DNA of 64,000 nt, taken from Sabethes cyaneus (lineage: Eukaryota; Arthropoda; Insecta; Diptera; Culicidae). The translations under genes and the position numbers were made by a program. Positions 35,376 to 46,689 of the stretch are shown here, one piece after another. The stretch lies in the NCBI RefSeq assembly GCF_943734655.1, contig NC_071355.1:219605527-219669526 (forward strand). Reading direction: 5' to 3'. Numbering within the stretch: the stretch's first letter is position 1; every line of letters begins with the position of its first letter. The notes under the pieces are model-generated. The model searched no databases. It was not told the DNA's origin and saw only the letters and a list, made by a program, of their open reading frames with translations.

Positions 35376-36239
35376 GTAGGGGAATGTCCCCGGTTATGAA
35401 ACAAGTTTTGTTTTTTTGTCATAGCCTTTGAACGATTTATTTAGTTCCGAATGATATTAAATCATTTGAAATCTTAAAGACTTACGTATGTTTTTGCTTA
35501 AGACAGCATATATTTTTTGCTTGAAACATAAAGTTATAGCAAAATTGGGAGACATCGAATTTTTTGACCAAAATAAAGTTTCACCGGTTGTGAAACACTT
35601 CGAGAAATCCGTAAAAGAAAATAAAAATAAAGAAAAAAATCAAGAAATATAAAATGAAAATAATATATTACAATCATTTATTAGTGAAAACGCCTTAAAT
35701 GCAAAGTGATTTACCAGTTTCGTAATTTATTCATCTAAATCTAAATTGTGAAAATAGGAAGTTAGAGATCTGCGGCTTTGGCTCTCATGTACCTGAAAAG
35801 TGTGTTGAAAATGTTTGTGATCATTAAAGTGTAGAATAAATTGTTTTTCTGAATTTTTCATAACCGGAGAACTTCACTGTTTCACAACCGGGGCGAACAC
35901 ACGGTTTTAAAAATTTATATAATATTTTTTGAGTAAATTATTTCACCTAAAATTTACCTGTGTGATGAAATAGAGGTCCAAAACTAAGGTTATATACATG
36001 TTACTGCTTTTTTCTATTCTACTTGGTACACAAAAAATCAATCCCAAAACATTATAAAAAACTTTCCGGCATGTTTTTCCAACACGTTTCCTTCCAAACT
36101 ATCTAAAAGCTCTATTTTGATTGTTGTTTGCTCAAAAGGTACGTTGGTAGTAATTTGGTAGTGCTAGTTCAATAAACACGTCAAAAACGATGGGTGTTTC
36201 ACAACCGGAACCGTTTCACAACAGGGGACAATCCCCTAC
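35376..36239. mobile_element. inverted-repeat element with iterated 'CCGGTTGTGAAAC' motif
   Basis: The left end GTAGGGGAATGTCCCC plus GGTTATGAAAC matches the inverted right end GTAGGGGATTGTCCCC plus TGTTGTGAAAC, at 24 of 27 positions. TA lies just outside the GGGGA core at both ends. The motif (A)CCGG-TT-T/G-TGAAAC recurs internally in both orientations (near 35583, 35868, 35882 and 36195). There is no coding capacity. It is probably a non-autonomous DNA transposon of about 0.86 kb; the superfamily is unclear. Confidence 0.75.
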
Positions 36240-36241
36240 TA

Positions 36242-36863
36242 TCTCCTCGTCCCTACACATATCGGGCCCGGAAAGATAGGAGTCACAACGACGACTTGTT
36301 AAGCGTAGCTACCTATTCCCCCCCCCCCCCCCCTTACCTTACCTCTTTCCCTCCATTTTCCAAAAAAAAAAAATTCATTACTTTCCCCTACTGTCCCTTC
36401 ATCAAGTGTAGAACCATCGTTTCAAAAAATATTAATTCGACAATTAGACAACCCGCCGTTGCCGAGAACTACGCACGCGTATTGGATGCAGCTCTATTTA
36501 TTTATTAACTTTTTTTTGTATTGGGACTTTCAACCAGTGGTTGGTACGCCCCAAAGTGAAGCCCTACCTTTCTCCACGGAGCTAGCTGCTTCGAGCCTCG
36601 AAGACGGATGGAGTAGAATACGCTTGGCCGTCAAGTAACCTCGAGGCCCCGAAATAATTGATTTGACGGTGATGGAGAAGAAAACAGGGCTTGGAAAAGC
36701 TATCGAAGCATTGCATAGCCACGAGAGAGAATTTTGTCAACTATCGACGAGCGCGAAATGAGTTGACCATGATCCAGGGGAGTAAAAAACGCCAGCAAGG
36801 GGACAGAGATTGCGAAGATCTAGAACAAATATTCCGGGCCCGATATGTGTAGGGACGAGGAGA
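36242..36863. repeat. 32-bp perfect inverted repeat around RTE material
   Basis: 36242-36273 is the exact reverse complement of 36832-36863 (core TCGGGCCCGA flanked by CCCTACACATA). The right arm lies in retrotransposon coding sequence (MCRDEE). The left arm touches the end of the element 35376-36239. Between them are poly-C and poly-A runs. Confidence 0.85.
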
Positions 36864-38190
36864 AAAACGTGGTCATAAACCAGCGCGAGGTGGTCGACAG
36901 GTGGAAGCAGTTCTTTGATGAGCATCTGAACGGCGATATAACAAAAGGAGACGCAACGGCAGTTAACCTAGGAGCCTACAAATGATAACAGCGTACCAGT
37001 TTCCGATCTCGAAGAGATCCGCCGGGAGATCACTTCAATGAACGAAAGGACCGACTCCCGGCAGAACTCTTCCAAAATGGCCAAGAACCGCTAGTAACGG
37101 CATTTCACAGGATATTTTAAGAATTTGCGAGGAAGAGAAACTACCCGAGGAGTGGATGGAAGGAATGGTTTATCCCAATTAAAAAAAGAGCGATCGGTTA
37201 GATTGCTATAATTGCCGTGGTATTACGCTTGTCAACGCCATCTACAAGGTGCTCTCCTAAATTTTGTTGCGTCGTCTATCTTCAATAGCAAGAGAACTCG
37301 TAGGGCTGTACCAGGCGGGCTTTATGGGGCCCGTGCTACTATGGATCAAAGTTTTACTCCACGACAAATCCTCCAGAAATGTCGGGAGTACAGCGTACAC
37401 ACGCATCATATTTCCGTGGATTTTAAGGCAGCATACGATACAGTCGAACGCGGACAGCTATGACAAATAATGCACGAGAACAGTTTTCCGGACAAACTGA
37501 CGTGGCTGATCAAAGCTACCCTGGCGTGAGTGATGAGCTACGTGCGCGTTTTGGGGGAACTCTTGAGTCCTTTCGAAACGCACAGTGGGTTGCGACAAGG
37601 GGACCCAGCAAACCACAAATCGTATATCAATATATGAAAATCATCTTAAATGTCTCTAAATAAAATCGGAATCGTACACAAAGCTTATTAAACAGCACCC
37701 TAGTTTATATTCAATCGAACAAAATGATGACGACTGATTTACATACGATTTTCATCATAGAATTGCATAGCATTATGGAACTAATCATGTTGGGTCGGAT
37801 CTCATCGTATACAAATACTTATTAATGTGAATTGTTTACGAATAATCTGCAGTACGTATATCGCCTACAAAATAGTACGCATATGCTGGCTTCGTCCATC
37901 TAGTGCGATTTTTCAAGATTTATATCGGTACATATTTGTCATTTTTCACTTTGATATACGTGCAAAAATGTTAGCTGGGGATGGACTGTTCTGTATGTTA
38001 TTCAACATCGATCGCTATTGAAGGTGTGATCCGGCGAGCGGGCATTGAAACGAGAGGAACGATCTTCAGTAAGAGTAGCCAAAAACCTAGCCTTCGCAGA
38101 CGACCTCGAGATCATTACTAATAACCTTGGGACGGCAGAGGCAATCCACGCCATTTCCGCAAACTCATTTTTGAATAGGTGGGGGGGGGG
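36540..38190 (+). pseudogene. RTE-type reverse transcriptase, second copy
   Basis: Plus-strand frames give ERENFVNYRRARNELTMIQG, NVVINQREVVDRWKQFFDEH, EEEKLPEEWMEGMVYP, CRGITLVNAIYKVLS, FTPRQILQKCREYSVHTHHI with motif A (VDFKAAYDTVERG), GLRQGD, then after an insertion VIRRAGIETRGTIFSKSS and an intact-looking motif C (AFADDLEIITNNL). The order fits RTE-type elements. Stops (for example after KVLS) and frameshifts inactivate it. A MITE at 37604-37978 interrupts the RQGD motif. The C-terminal part is missing after about 38190. Confidence 0.85.
37604..37978. mobile_element. MITE with CCCAGC termini, copy 2, inside RTE
   Basis: This shares its left end (CCCAGC...TCGTATATCAAT), interior (CATACGATTTTCA, CGTATATCGCCT, AATAGTACG) and right end (GCAAAAATG, TTAGCTGG) with 8951-9327. 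It is flanked by GGA on both sides (37601-37603 and 37979-37981). Removing it and one GGA gives CGACAAGGGGATGGACTG, which encodes the expected RQGDGL. Confidence 0.85.
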
Positions 38191-38825
38191 TTTAACCACT
38201 GAAACCTCTTAGCCATGCCTATGACCTGCTGTATTCGCGCTGCAGGTACTAAAAACATCGGGACACGTTTCAGTGTGAACGATGATGCCTAAGTGCGATT
38301 TCATCCGAGGCAGTAAATAATTATCGATTTTGGTACGCACTCCACGTACGTTTTGGTAATAAACCAGCAGACGCTTTTTGAACGTGCCTTAAATAAGCGT
38401 AGCTTGTATGGTTGAGAATGGCGGAAGGAAGCAGCAGCAGGAAAATGAAGACACTTCAGACCAGTTAAATGTCGTTAGATGATAAATATTTGTCTGACCC
38501 TGAAGGCGGGAAAAATTGCAGAATACAATCAGGTTCTTTTTAAACTTTCATTCAATTTTTCTCTCGACTTCTTTTTAATTTTACTTCAATTAATCTAGTT
38601 ATAATTTTATTAGTTAAATTCTAAATTTACAGATTTTCTTCCAAGGTTGTAGTTCTCGAGCGTCTTAGTAGAATACGAAAGTTGAATGAAAGAAAACTTG
38701 AACCTATTCCCACAATTAAATTCCACTATTAATTTAATTCCGACAGATGCCCACTTCGACTACGATTTGTAGGTTTTAATAGTGTCTATTTTCGAGCTGT
38801 CCATTGGAGTAATTGTTTATCGGTA

Positions 38826-39787
38826 TAGAGTAAGGAGGGGTAAAAGTGCGATGCGGGTAAAAGTGCGCTTCAATGATTTATCGGTGCAGATTCCGAGTAA
38901 ATTTTCTACATTGGCATGGATGGGTGACTACTTTGACAGCTTGAATCTAACGTAATCTTTGGTTGCTTACAAAGCATAGTTGCTGAGTTATGTGCAAATG
39001 TTGTTTTAGGGCGGTCGTGATGTAATTTTTCGTTATACGGCAAATACGATATCAACAGGAGGATATTACTTGTTGAAAATTTGTAGCAGTATTTTACATC
39101 ACTCACATATCTGTTTTAAAAATGCGGCAAAAATAATTTACAAAATATATTTCGCTTTTCCGTAATTTAATCTAACCCCGTCAAGCGCCTTGCGGGGTAA
39201 AAGTTCGATTCACGGACGGGGCAAAAGTGCGACTCATGGACGAGGCAAAAATGTATAGCTAATTATATAAAGCTGTAGGCACTATATTACAGATACTAGA
39301 AATGGAAGATCTGCAGAAAACTGTGTGCTCTACAGATGTTGGCCGAAGAAAAACAATGTGTTTCCATTGATGAAACAAAAAACAAACATTTGGAAAAGTT
39401 TCGATCTAACGGAGGCTGCAATACACCAGCGCAAAATAGAAAAGGTGCAATTTGAGAATATTCCTTACCGAAACATACCGCAGATTGAAGATAATATGGT
39501 TTTGTTAGCTACTGTTGGGCTAATTTCATAGATTCTAGCTTCGAACTTTTACCCCGCGGTATTCGCACTTTTGCCCCGCTAGTGGGGTAAAAGTGCGAAT
39601 CTGCACTTAATCAGAAGAAAGAAGAATTGATTTTGCAAAACACTATTACCTCAAATGATTTATAGTTGAATGTGAAGACATTGAGTTACTGCATCACTAT
39701 AAAATATATTATGTTGTTGTTCTTCTTTATATCTCACGAAAATTGATGACAACTTCAAACATCGCACTTATGCCCCGCCCTACTCTA
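38826..39787. mobile_element. inverted-repeat element with iterated GGGGTAAAAGTGCGA
   Basis: The ends TAGAGTAAGGAGGGG-TAAAAGTGCGATG and TAGAGTAGGGCGGGG-CATAAGTGCGATG (inverted) match at 24 of 28 positions and are flanked by TA. The motif GGGGTAAAAGTGCG recurs about nine times in both orientations, in clusters at 38836-38866, 39194-39252 and 39543-39600. A 68-codon frame inside is not recognisable. The length is 962 bp. Confidence 0.8.
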
Positions 39788-39789
39788 TA

Positions 39790-42330
39790 AGAGTTGATCA
39801 GGCTGTATTTGGTCTTAATTTTCAACACTCATTCACGGTTATCTCCGGGCTTCCAACGGATGACTCGTTGCTTTTGGTTTCCCAACAGTACGAAACCGAC
39901 TTCGCGTTCCATTTTTTATCGCCACCGTCAGTACCACCAGAAAGTCCCTTTAGTATTTTCAAATCTAATCCATTTCATTCTGCAACATGAAAACAACATT
40001 GAAATTTCATTTTCTTTCCCAGAAACGGTCAATGGACTTCGACCGTAAGTTTTTTCTTCGAAGGACTTTTAACATAAAATATGTTCGAAATTGTTCCCAT
40101 GATACAACAAGTGCGGTCGGCAATCATCATCATCATCAGCATCTCCCCAGAGCTTTTCATTTCGCCTTTGACACCACCATCAGTGTTCGAGTAAATAGCA
40201 AAAGTTTCGTTTTGTTTGTCTTTCTAAGGTCCAATGGCCTTTCATTACGATTGCTATCGGGGTCTGGGATACCGTCCAACGTGAATGTGAGGAAATTGTA
40301 TTGCGTTCGCTTGTAAAGACGTTTTCAGAAGAATTTCGTTGTTTAATTGAGGTTTAAATTGTGCTGCTGGCTGATTGTTACTTACAGGATACATACGTCG
40401 CAGCATCATTTTGGCTTATTGTTATAGAATGCATATAAGATGTATTTGGAGATACCGCCAAATACAGCAAAGTGATGAAGACTTGAAGGATAAAGAAAAT
40501 CGAGCAAACGCTCGATTACATTATTGAAACGGATAATCTCGTTGAATACTCGCGCCAATATGGAACTTCGAAGTCACGTACCAAGCTGCAGCTGGCGAGA
40601 AACAATACCTAGCTATTATCCTTTCCGAACATTTTTGAAAAATGTCCAATAGATCGTGCATGCTATGCATACAAATGCACAATCACGTTTCATCTTGCAA
40701 TGTGAAATATGTAAAATACCACAGCTGCTCTCATGGTTGTTAGTTTATTTCTGGTTTAGAAAGATCAGATTTTTCACTTACTATTCCACAACACGTGTAG
40801 TACGGAAATATGTATACAAATGTATGTACCGACATACCTAAGCCACAACATTAAAAAATCAGTTTTAGGCTTTTATTTTTCCTCTCGTTGTTATTTGTTA
40901 CCTAGTTTGCAAAATCACGCATAACAAACAAGCCGTTCTTTTTGGCGAAATTCAGAAATTATCTGTTATACATATTTTCTTCCAAACATTTGCAGCAGGT
41001 CGAGCAACAAAACCTATCATTAAATAATCTAAGCGGACGTCAACTATCTGCTCCCCTATACCTGTCAATCATCCGCTAGTGTACAACCAGTTTTTTTCTC
41101 TTCCACCAGTACCCGACATCATAATTCATTGCTCTATACATTTATTACCAGATCTATATTTCGTATCAATTTTCCTGGTTCGCTCGCTCGGAGCGCCCCA
41201 GAACATGAGCGACAGTAATATTACATGGCTGCAGTTTCAAAAAGTTAAACACTCGACTCAAGTTGGTAGCGAAGTAGTAGCATAATTAGACTGATAACAG
41301 GTCCAAGAGGTAGCGCTCGCCAGTCAGCCAGTCAGTGCGCAGATTCGATAGAGAGATACACGGCCGCAAACTACCACCGCGGTACAACGAGTGTACCGGT
41401 TAGTCGCCCAGCAGGAAAAAGCCTGCCGAAGGCATAAACGGTAGCCGTGTTGCTTGTCCATCAACTACACGCGCGATTCTGGTCTCGCAACACGGGACCC
41501 TGATTGATGTGGATCAAATAACATCAATCTCTCATTAACAATGCGTATAAGCGGTAATTTTCTATTAAATCATGTACGAAGTACGGACAGAAAAAGGAAC
41601 CTCAGGTAGAGTCTGGGTTGGAGTGTATTAATTCAAACTGTTGATCAAGTCGTGAAAGGTGAAACAACAGCATTTGAGACCGAGCAGCCTAGGAGTTATG
41701 GGGCGTACGAGTAGACCGAGCGGGCGTCGCATAGCATACGCATAGACACCCAGATGGCTTCACGGAACGCCTTCTAATTTGCATACATTTCCCTGTCATT
41801 TACGAGCAAGACTAACGACCGATGGCGGCGACGATGTTGCTGCGAACCTTACCGCTGCCTAACATGAGCGCTCAAACGTACGCCAACGACGACGACGACG
41901 ACGGTGTGTTGCGTCGTCACCGTCACCGTTACCGTCTTCGTCAGTATCCTCGAGTGCCGCAGATGAATTACAAAATGTAATTATTCAATTTTCTGGCGAC
42001 AAACTTTCACAACCGTTTTTTCATGCATTCTTCTGCTGCAACGAGACAGATGTGTGATAGAAGGAGTCGTCTGATGTACGTACGAGTCGACGTGTGGAAA
42101 ATATGAGCTGTCTTTGCAAGGTTGCTGGAAAATGAAAAAGGTACGGTCGTTAAAATCTTAACGAATTTGAACTTTTACAACAGGTGTTGCGTGCTGCGTC
42201 GTTTCAAATGTGTGACGCTAACCATGATTGAAAAATAAAAATACTTTTTTTAAAATGAGTAATATTTCTGATAAGTAATAATGAGATAGAACTGAGTAGA
42301 AGTTAATTTTCCTTCGCTTCGGTCATTAAA
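39790..42330. other. unassigned DNA with CpG-rich patches
   Basis: No protein family was recognised. Small simple repeats occur at 40127-40140 (ATC)n and 41888-41902 (ACG)n. The stretches 41290-41510 and 41690-41950 are visibly richer in C+G and CpG than their surroundings, as around promoters or non-coding first exons, but I can support neither directly. Confidence 0.4.
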
Positions 42331-42425
42331 ATGCAACGATCCTACTGACTCTAACTACACCACCCAATCGATATTCGAACATACAGTGACTGGCTTGTTA
42401 GACCAACCTCGAAGCTAACTGGGCT
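42330..42425 (-). mobile_element. tRNA-derived SINE, 3'-truncated
   Basis: The minus strand reads GCCCAGTTAGCTTCGAGG, GGTCTAACAAGCCAGTC and a B box TGTTCGAATATC, then GTTAGAGTCAGTAGGATCG, aligning with the 57076-57272 copy. The match ends after GTTGCATTTT, so the tail region is lost. Confidence 0.7.
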
Positions 42426-42565
42426 AACCAATTTCGCTCGTTGCCTTGTTTGTGCTGTCAGCTCCACCCCAGAGCAACGAAACTGGACATCGTAAGGCAC
42501 TTCGCTGAAGCACGCTGAAGAACGGTGGGTGCATCGAACGGAAGCCTGGTTCCGGCCGTCCGACG

Positions 42566-42935
42566 GTGTTGAGTTTCACATTTTCATGTGGAAGCGTTAG
42601 TCCAGGCCTGTCTGAGTCGCAGGTAATCACAAAAAAGAAGCGGCTGAAAGTAAAAAAAAACTTTCCGGTGAAGCGCGACGTCATGGACATAATGGATGAC
42701 TTGATCCACTTGATGCTGGACGCAACGATTGTCAGGGGACAGGATACGTTACGTCCACCACCTAAAAGGTAAGCGATAAGCCCCTACCTAGCGCCTCCAC
42801 GTGGCCTTACCCGGTAATGCTCTGTTGAGTAACCAAGCTAGGAGGTGCGATGCTGGGTGGTTCTCGGCAGCCTGATCTTAAAACTGCGCGTTTGGGTGAC
42901 AGCTGAGCCACACGACCTTTATAGAAGGAAAGCTT
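42566..42935 (+). other. unidentified open frame with splice-donor-like end
   Basis: A 68-codon frame (42566-42772) ends with lysine-rich text, KKKRLKVKKNFPVKRD, then MDIMDDLIHLMLDA. The next bases AAAG|GTAAGC look like a 5' splice site. The following 150 bp is GC-rich (CCTAGCGCCTCCACGTGGCC). I do not recognise the protein. It could be a chance frame or part of a dispersed repeat. Confidence 0.2.
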
Positions 42936-43068
42936 AATATAAGTTTTTTTTAATTATTTGTTTCATTTACAGTGTACAGTACAGTGAACAGTGAAAACTG
43001 GCCGAAAAAAGTTTAAATAATGCTCATGGATACCAGAAAAAAAATTAATAATGGATGCACTTATGTAA

Positions 43069-43230
43069 ACTCAAATGATGCAACTCTATTCCAGTCGAAG
43101 GACTGCTGGTGAGATTGTTCTATTTTTGCCCATTTATCTTCATATATTGTATATTCACATAACACGTATTTTATTACATTGCCATATACCATCATTATAA
43201 TAAAGGGGAGGGAGCATCAGGGTATCGAAT
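43069..43230 (+). repeat. dispersed repeat, copy B
   Basis: This is the partner of 81-215, starting CAAATGATGC and sharing GACTGCTGGTGA and TTGTTCTATTTTT. It ends near the GGGGAGGGAG block. Confidence 0.55.
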
Positions 43231-43599
43231 GAATCGAAGACTGGATGAGGGATGTGGTAACCAGCCCAAGTCACATAAGGTCGGAGAGGATTTTGATGCG
43301 CCCTTCGAGCACACAGATCATCACGCAAAATAAGTTTGCATGGCGAAGTTATGTATCTAGAAACTGGAGGTCTATGCTGGAAAGAGTGTCTTATATTCCC
43401 GTGGAATCATGTAAGCGACGTTGCTTATAGATCCACCCAACCCCTTTTGATCCTTCACGAAAAGCATTGACATGAAAGTAGCTGAGTGGATAAATTCGAT
43501 TCTGCAGTAATCCTACTTGCATACAATGGGAAACCCTTGAGATGATAGTGGCTACCCCCAGACATACATACACACATACATAAAAAGGATGTAGAGGAG

Positions 43600-43602
<3 letters not shown>

Positions 43603-43638
<36 letters not shown>
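43603..43638 (+). repeat. (GA)n microsatellite
   Basis: About 18 uninterrupted GA units abut the 3' side of the mariner remnant at 43650. A shorter GA run also lies inside the mariner at 60082-60100. Confidence 0.95.
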
Positions 43639-43641
<3 letters not shown>

Positions 43642-43649
43642 TAGCTCTC

Positions 43650-44520
43650 TCCTCACCAAAGCCCAATACCGCTCAATGGGGCGTTACTCTGGACAGTTAG
43701 GTGGATTCGCCTCCTTCGGTACAATATGGACTCCATCAGCATTATACCATTCCAAAACATCTTGGGCGTTGTGACAGGATGCCAAATCAGGCCAAAACAG
43801 CGAGGGTCCATCATGGCTGTGTAGGAACGGTAACAATCGTTTCTGCAGGCATTCTTCACGGTATATTTCCTTGTGTAATATGGCCTGCCATACTAAATAT
43901 TTTTAAGGGAACTTGGCTTTCTTCTTTGTCCCAAAATGCTCTGCAACGCCATTCCGTTTCATGGCAGTGTAAAAAGACATACCAGGAAGCTGTTTAAAGT
44001 CTTCTAGGATATACGTTTCGTTCGCCATACTTCGTTAAATATTCGCGATAAAGCTTACGAGCGCGTATTTTGGCCGTCGTATTTTGCTTATCATTACGGT
44101 TTGGCACAGTCCTCACCTTGAAAGACTTCATGCCTTGTCGTTGCTTAGAAGTGTGCACGAATGTTGGCGATATTTTTATTTTACGAGAAATGGTACGTAC
44201 AGAAAGATCTGGTCTCCTCCGTAATATTTGTTTTACCTTCGCATCCTTGTGGTGGTTCCTCAGATCCGTTTTTTCCACTTCCCTTCTTCCTAGCTGTTGT
44301 CAAGCGAGTATCGAACGATTTTAAAATACTGTGAACAGTGCTTGGAGGAAATCCAAACTTGTTGGCAAGTTTTCTTAACGAGGAATCCGGATTTTCATTG
44401 CGACCGCACATAATGGCTTTTCGCATCTGCTCTTCTTTCGACGCCGTTTTACGCTGAGCGCTTGTAATATAAACAAGTGTTATATTTTCAGAAAGAACAG
44501 ACATACGTCTACCACTTTGC
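43650..44520 (-). pseudogene. Tc1/mariner transposase remnant
   Basis: On the minus strand the N-terminal helix-turn-helix part reads SSLRKLANKFGFPPSTVHSI then LKSFDTRLTTARKKGSGKNG. This is followed in another frame by KVKQILRRRPDLSVRTISRK (second helix-turn-helix), FKVRTVPNRNDKQNTTAKIR and ARKLYREYLTKYGE. After a gap come LQKRLLPFL-like text, FGLIWHPVTT/DLASCHN-like text (second Asp region) and NCPE-like text near 43690. The C-terminal end is lost next to a GA microsatellite. Several frameshifts inactivate it. The family is the same as at 22215-22800 and 59290-60175. Confidence 0.85.
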
Positions 44521-44720
44521 AAAATATTTCACTCATTATTAATATATTTCCGAAGCTGTGTGTGTTTAGGGGTGTCCAAATGTTGTCGCGAACAAGTCTT
44601 AGTAGATGTGTACAGGGAGTTATAGATCAGTATCCCTGGAATCTGGCATATGGCTTTTTTCGTCATTGGAAAGCTATTTCCATGTGCAATCTGATCCGGC
44701 AGAATACATGATAGCGGTTA

Positions 44721-46685
44721 TAATTGAGGGGGTGAGAAGGAAAGGGGTATAAGTGACAAAATTGAAAAAATCGAGTTAATGGTTGCAAACGATACTTTGA
44801 GCATGGTTTTATGCATGCTAGAAAATTCACGTCAAAATTTTACCGTTTGATGACGTTTTTAGAAACATGAAAAAAATCAGCAAAATAAAAGTTGGTTTTC
44901 GCTTGGAAGGAAAGTGGTGTAAGTGCACTATATGAGCAATGCCAGCTCAACTAACAAAATGGTTTGTCTCGAATATTTTTATCGGGATGAAATTTTACTG
45001 ATATGTTAGACGCTACGCAATGATTCGTTTTCCATGAAACATAATTATTTTCGTCTGGAGTAACTTTTCAAAAAGGCGTATTTATAAATAAATTGTTTTT
45101 TTTTTTCAAAATATATCTTGAACACTACTTAATTTGTTAAAAATGACGTCAACGAAAAAGTTGAAGGAAATTAAGTGTATTTTCGAAAAAAATACGCTGA
45201 AAGAAAAAACTTTGCAAAATCAAAATAAAAAGCATAAAACATGAATTATCTCAAAACATGTCCCCTCAGATTCGTCTCATCTTTATTAATGATAAGTTAA
45301 AACATGTTCTAAAATCTGGCGAAAAGCTACTAATGGGCACTCTATCGGATTTTTTGTTTTATTCTGACAATTTTTCAAAAATTTCCAAATTTTACTTATT
45401 TTTGTAAAATTAAAAAAAGATCAAATTCTTCGCATAACAAATTGAACAAATTATAGTGCTCTAAGCAGGCTACCACTATAGCCGAGAATAATTGAACAAA
45501 TTACGTCAAATAAACTTATTTCTTAGGTTCAGCCGTTCTGAAGTTAGGCCATTACAGATATTTTATGAAAACTTTGATTTTAAGATGTCAGGTCACTGAA
45601 TGGGGGGGTAGCTAGAATCAAACAATGAGATTTTTTTAATCAGGCAAATCAGGGATTACATACAATTAAAATTCTAGGAAAATCGATGTCTAACGATGGA
45701 TGTTTCCATTTCCGATAAAAAGCGATTGCTTAGATTACTAAGATCATCAGCTATGAGTAGCGCAAGATACAGCCCACACAAATACATTACACGTACGTTG
45801 TCGCCACGCATTGAGACACTTCTGTACTATTTTCCCAACTATCAGCAAGGGGGGCTCCGTAGCCGCAAGGTTACCGAGTCTGCTTTGACAAGCGAGTGGT
45901 CGTGGGTTGGAATCTTAGTAGAATCAAAGCCATTCGATGTCAAATGACTTTAGCATGGGTTTATTCTCAGGCCCCTCATTTACCCTTCCTTCATGCTGAA
46001 TTTCTATATATTTACCCACTGAAGGCTCTTGACGGTGCAAAAGTCCCTCCCATAGTTCAGTGTACTGGTCAGAGGAACGAAGGAGTCCTCGCCAGGGACG
46101 GCTATAATATGGGAGAGTGCTGGCAGCGAAGAATAAGTGAGTAAAGTAGATCAAGTGTTGAAGGAAGGGTAAACCCCATTCACACAGTCATTTGAACAAC
46201 TTTTCCGAAGACTGCAACTTTCTAAATAGCCAGTAGTGTAAGATACAGCCTATACAAGAATATTACCTCTGCACTAGCGCCACGTAGCGACAAAATCCTG
46301 AACTACTACTGCCTGCCCGCTAACCTACCTTTCAATGAAGATGATTGTAATATGATTCCACGATTTGCACTTGCACCCTTTTCACTCCAAGTAGTAATTC
46401 TCTATAATTGCTTGGAATGAAAGGGGTACAAGTACATAACTGAGAAGGAAAGGGGTGTAAGTGCAAATAACATTTTCAAAACTATCTTATAAATCCCGAA
46501 AATCAAAGTGGTTTTTCAAGATTTTAATAGAATTTAATAAAGTAAAGCTAACACAACCATAGTGCGTCATTAGTTTTCTCTTATATAATCTGACGAATTT
46601 TCTAGACGATGTTAACTTTGGATCTGATTTTTTCGAAATTTACTTTTTGTCACTTACACCCCTTTCCTTCCTTTCCACTCAATTA
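44721..46685. mobile_element. large inverted-repeat element with iterated GGAAAGGGGTGTAAGTG
   Basis: The left end (TAATTGAG, then GAAGGAAAGGGGTATAAGTG) matches the inverted right end (TAATTGAG, then GAAGGAAAGGGGTGTAAGTG). The motif recurs at 44899, 46365 (inverted), 46409 and 46443. It is about 1.97 kb with no transposase recognised. It has been invaded by a SINE (45851-46150) and by part of a MITE like 6803-7290 (45545-45615). Confidence 0.7.
45851..46150 (+). mobile_element. tRNA-related SINE-like insertion
   Basis: The head GGGGCTCCGTAGCCGCAAGG with TTACCGAGTC and then GTCGTGGGTTGGAATC at 45900-45915 matches the spacing of Pol III A and B boxes, although the B box is degenerate. The body runs to about GAATAAGTGAGTAAAG. 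Similar sequences flank it: AGTAGCGCAAGATACAGCC at 45753 and AGTAGTGTAAGATACAGCC at 46230, too diverged and long to be its own target duplication. Confidence 0.6.
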
Positions 46686-46689
46686 ACGG

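Noticed and set aside
40127..40140. (ATC)n, (ACG)n and CAG-type short runs at several places
   Set aside because: Ordinary short microsatellites, noted only inside the region descriptions.
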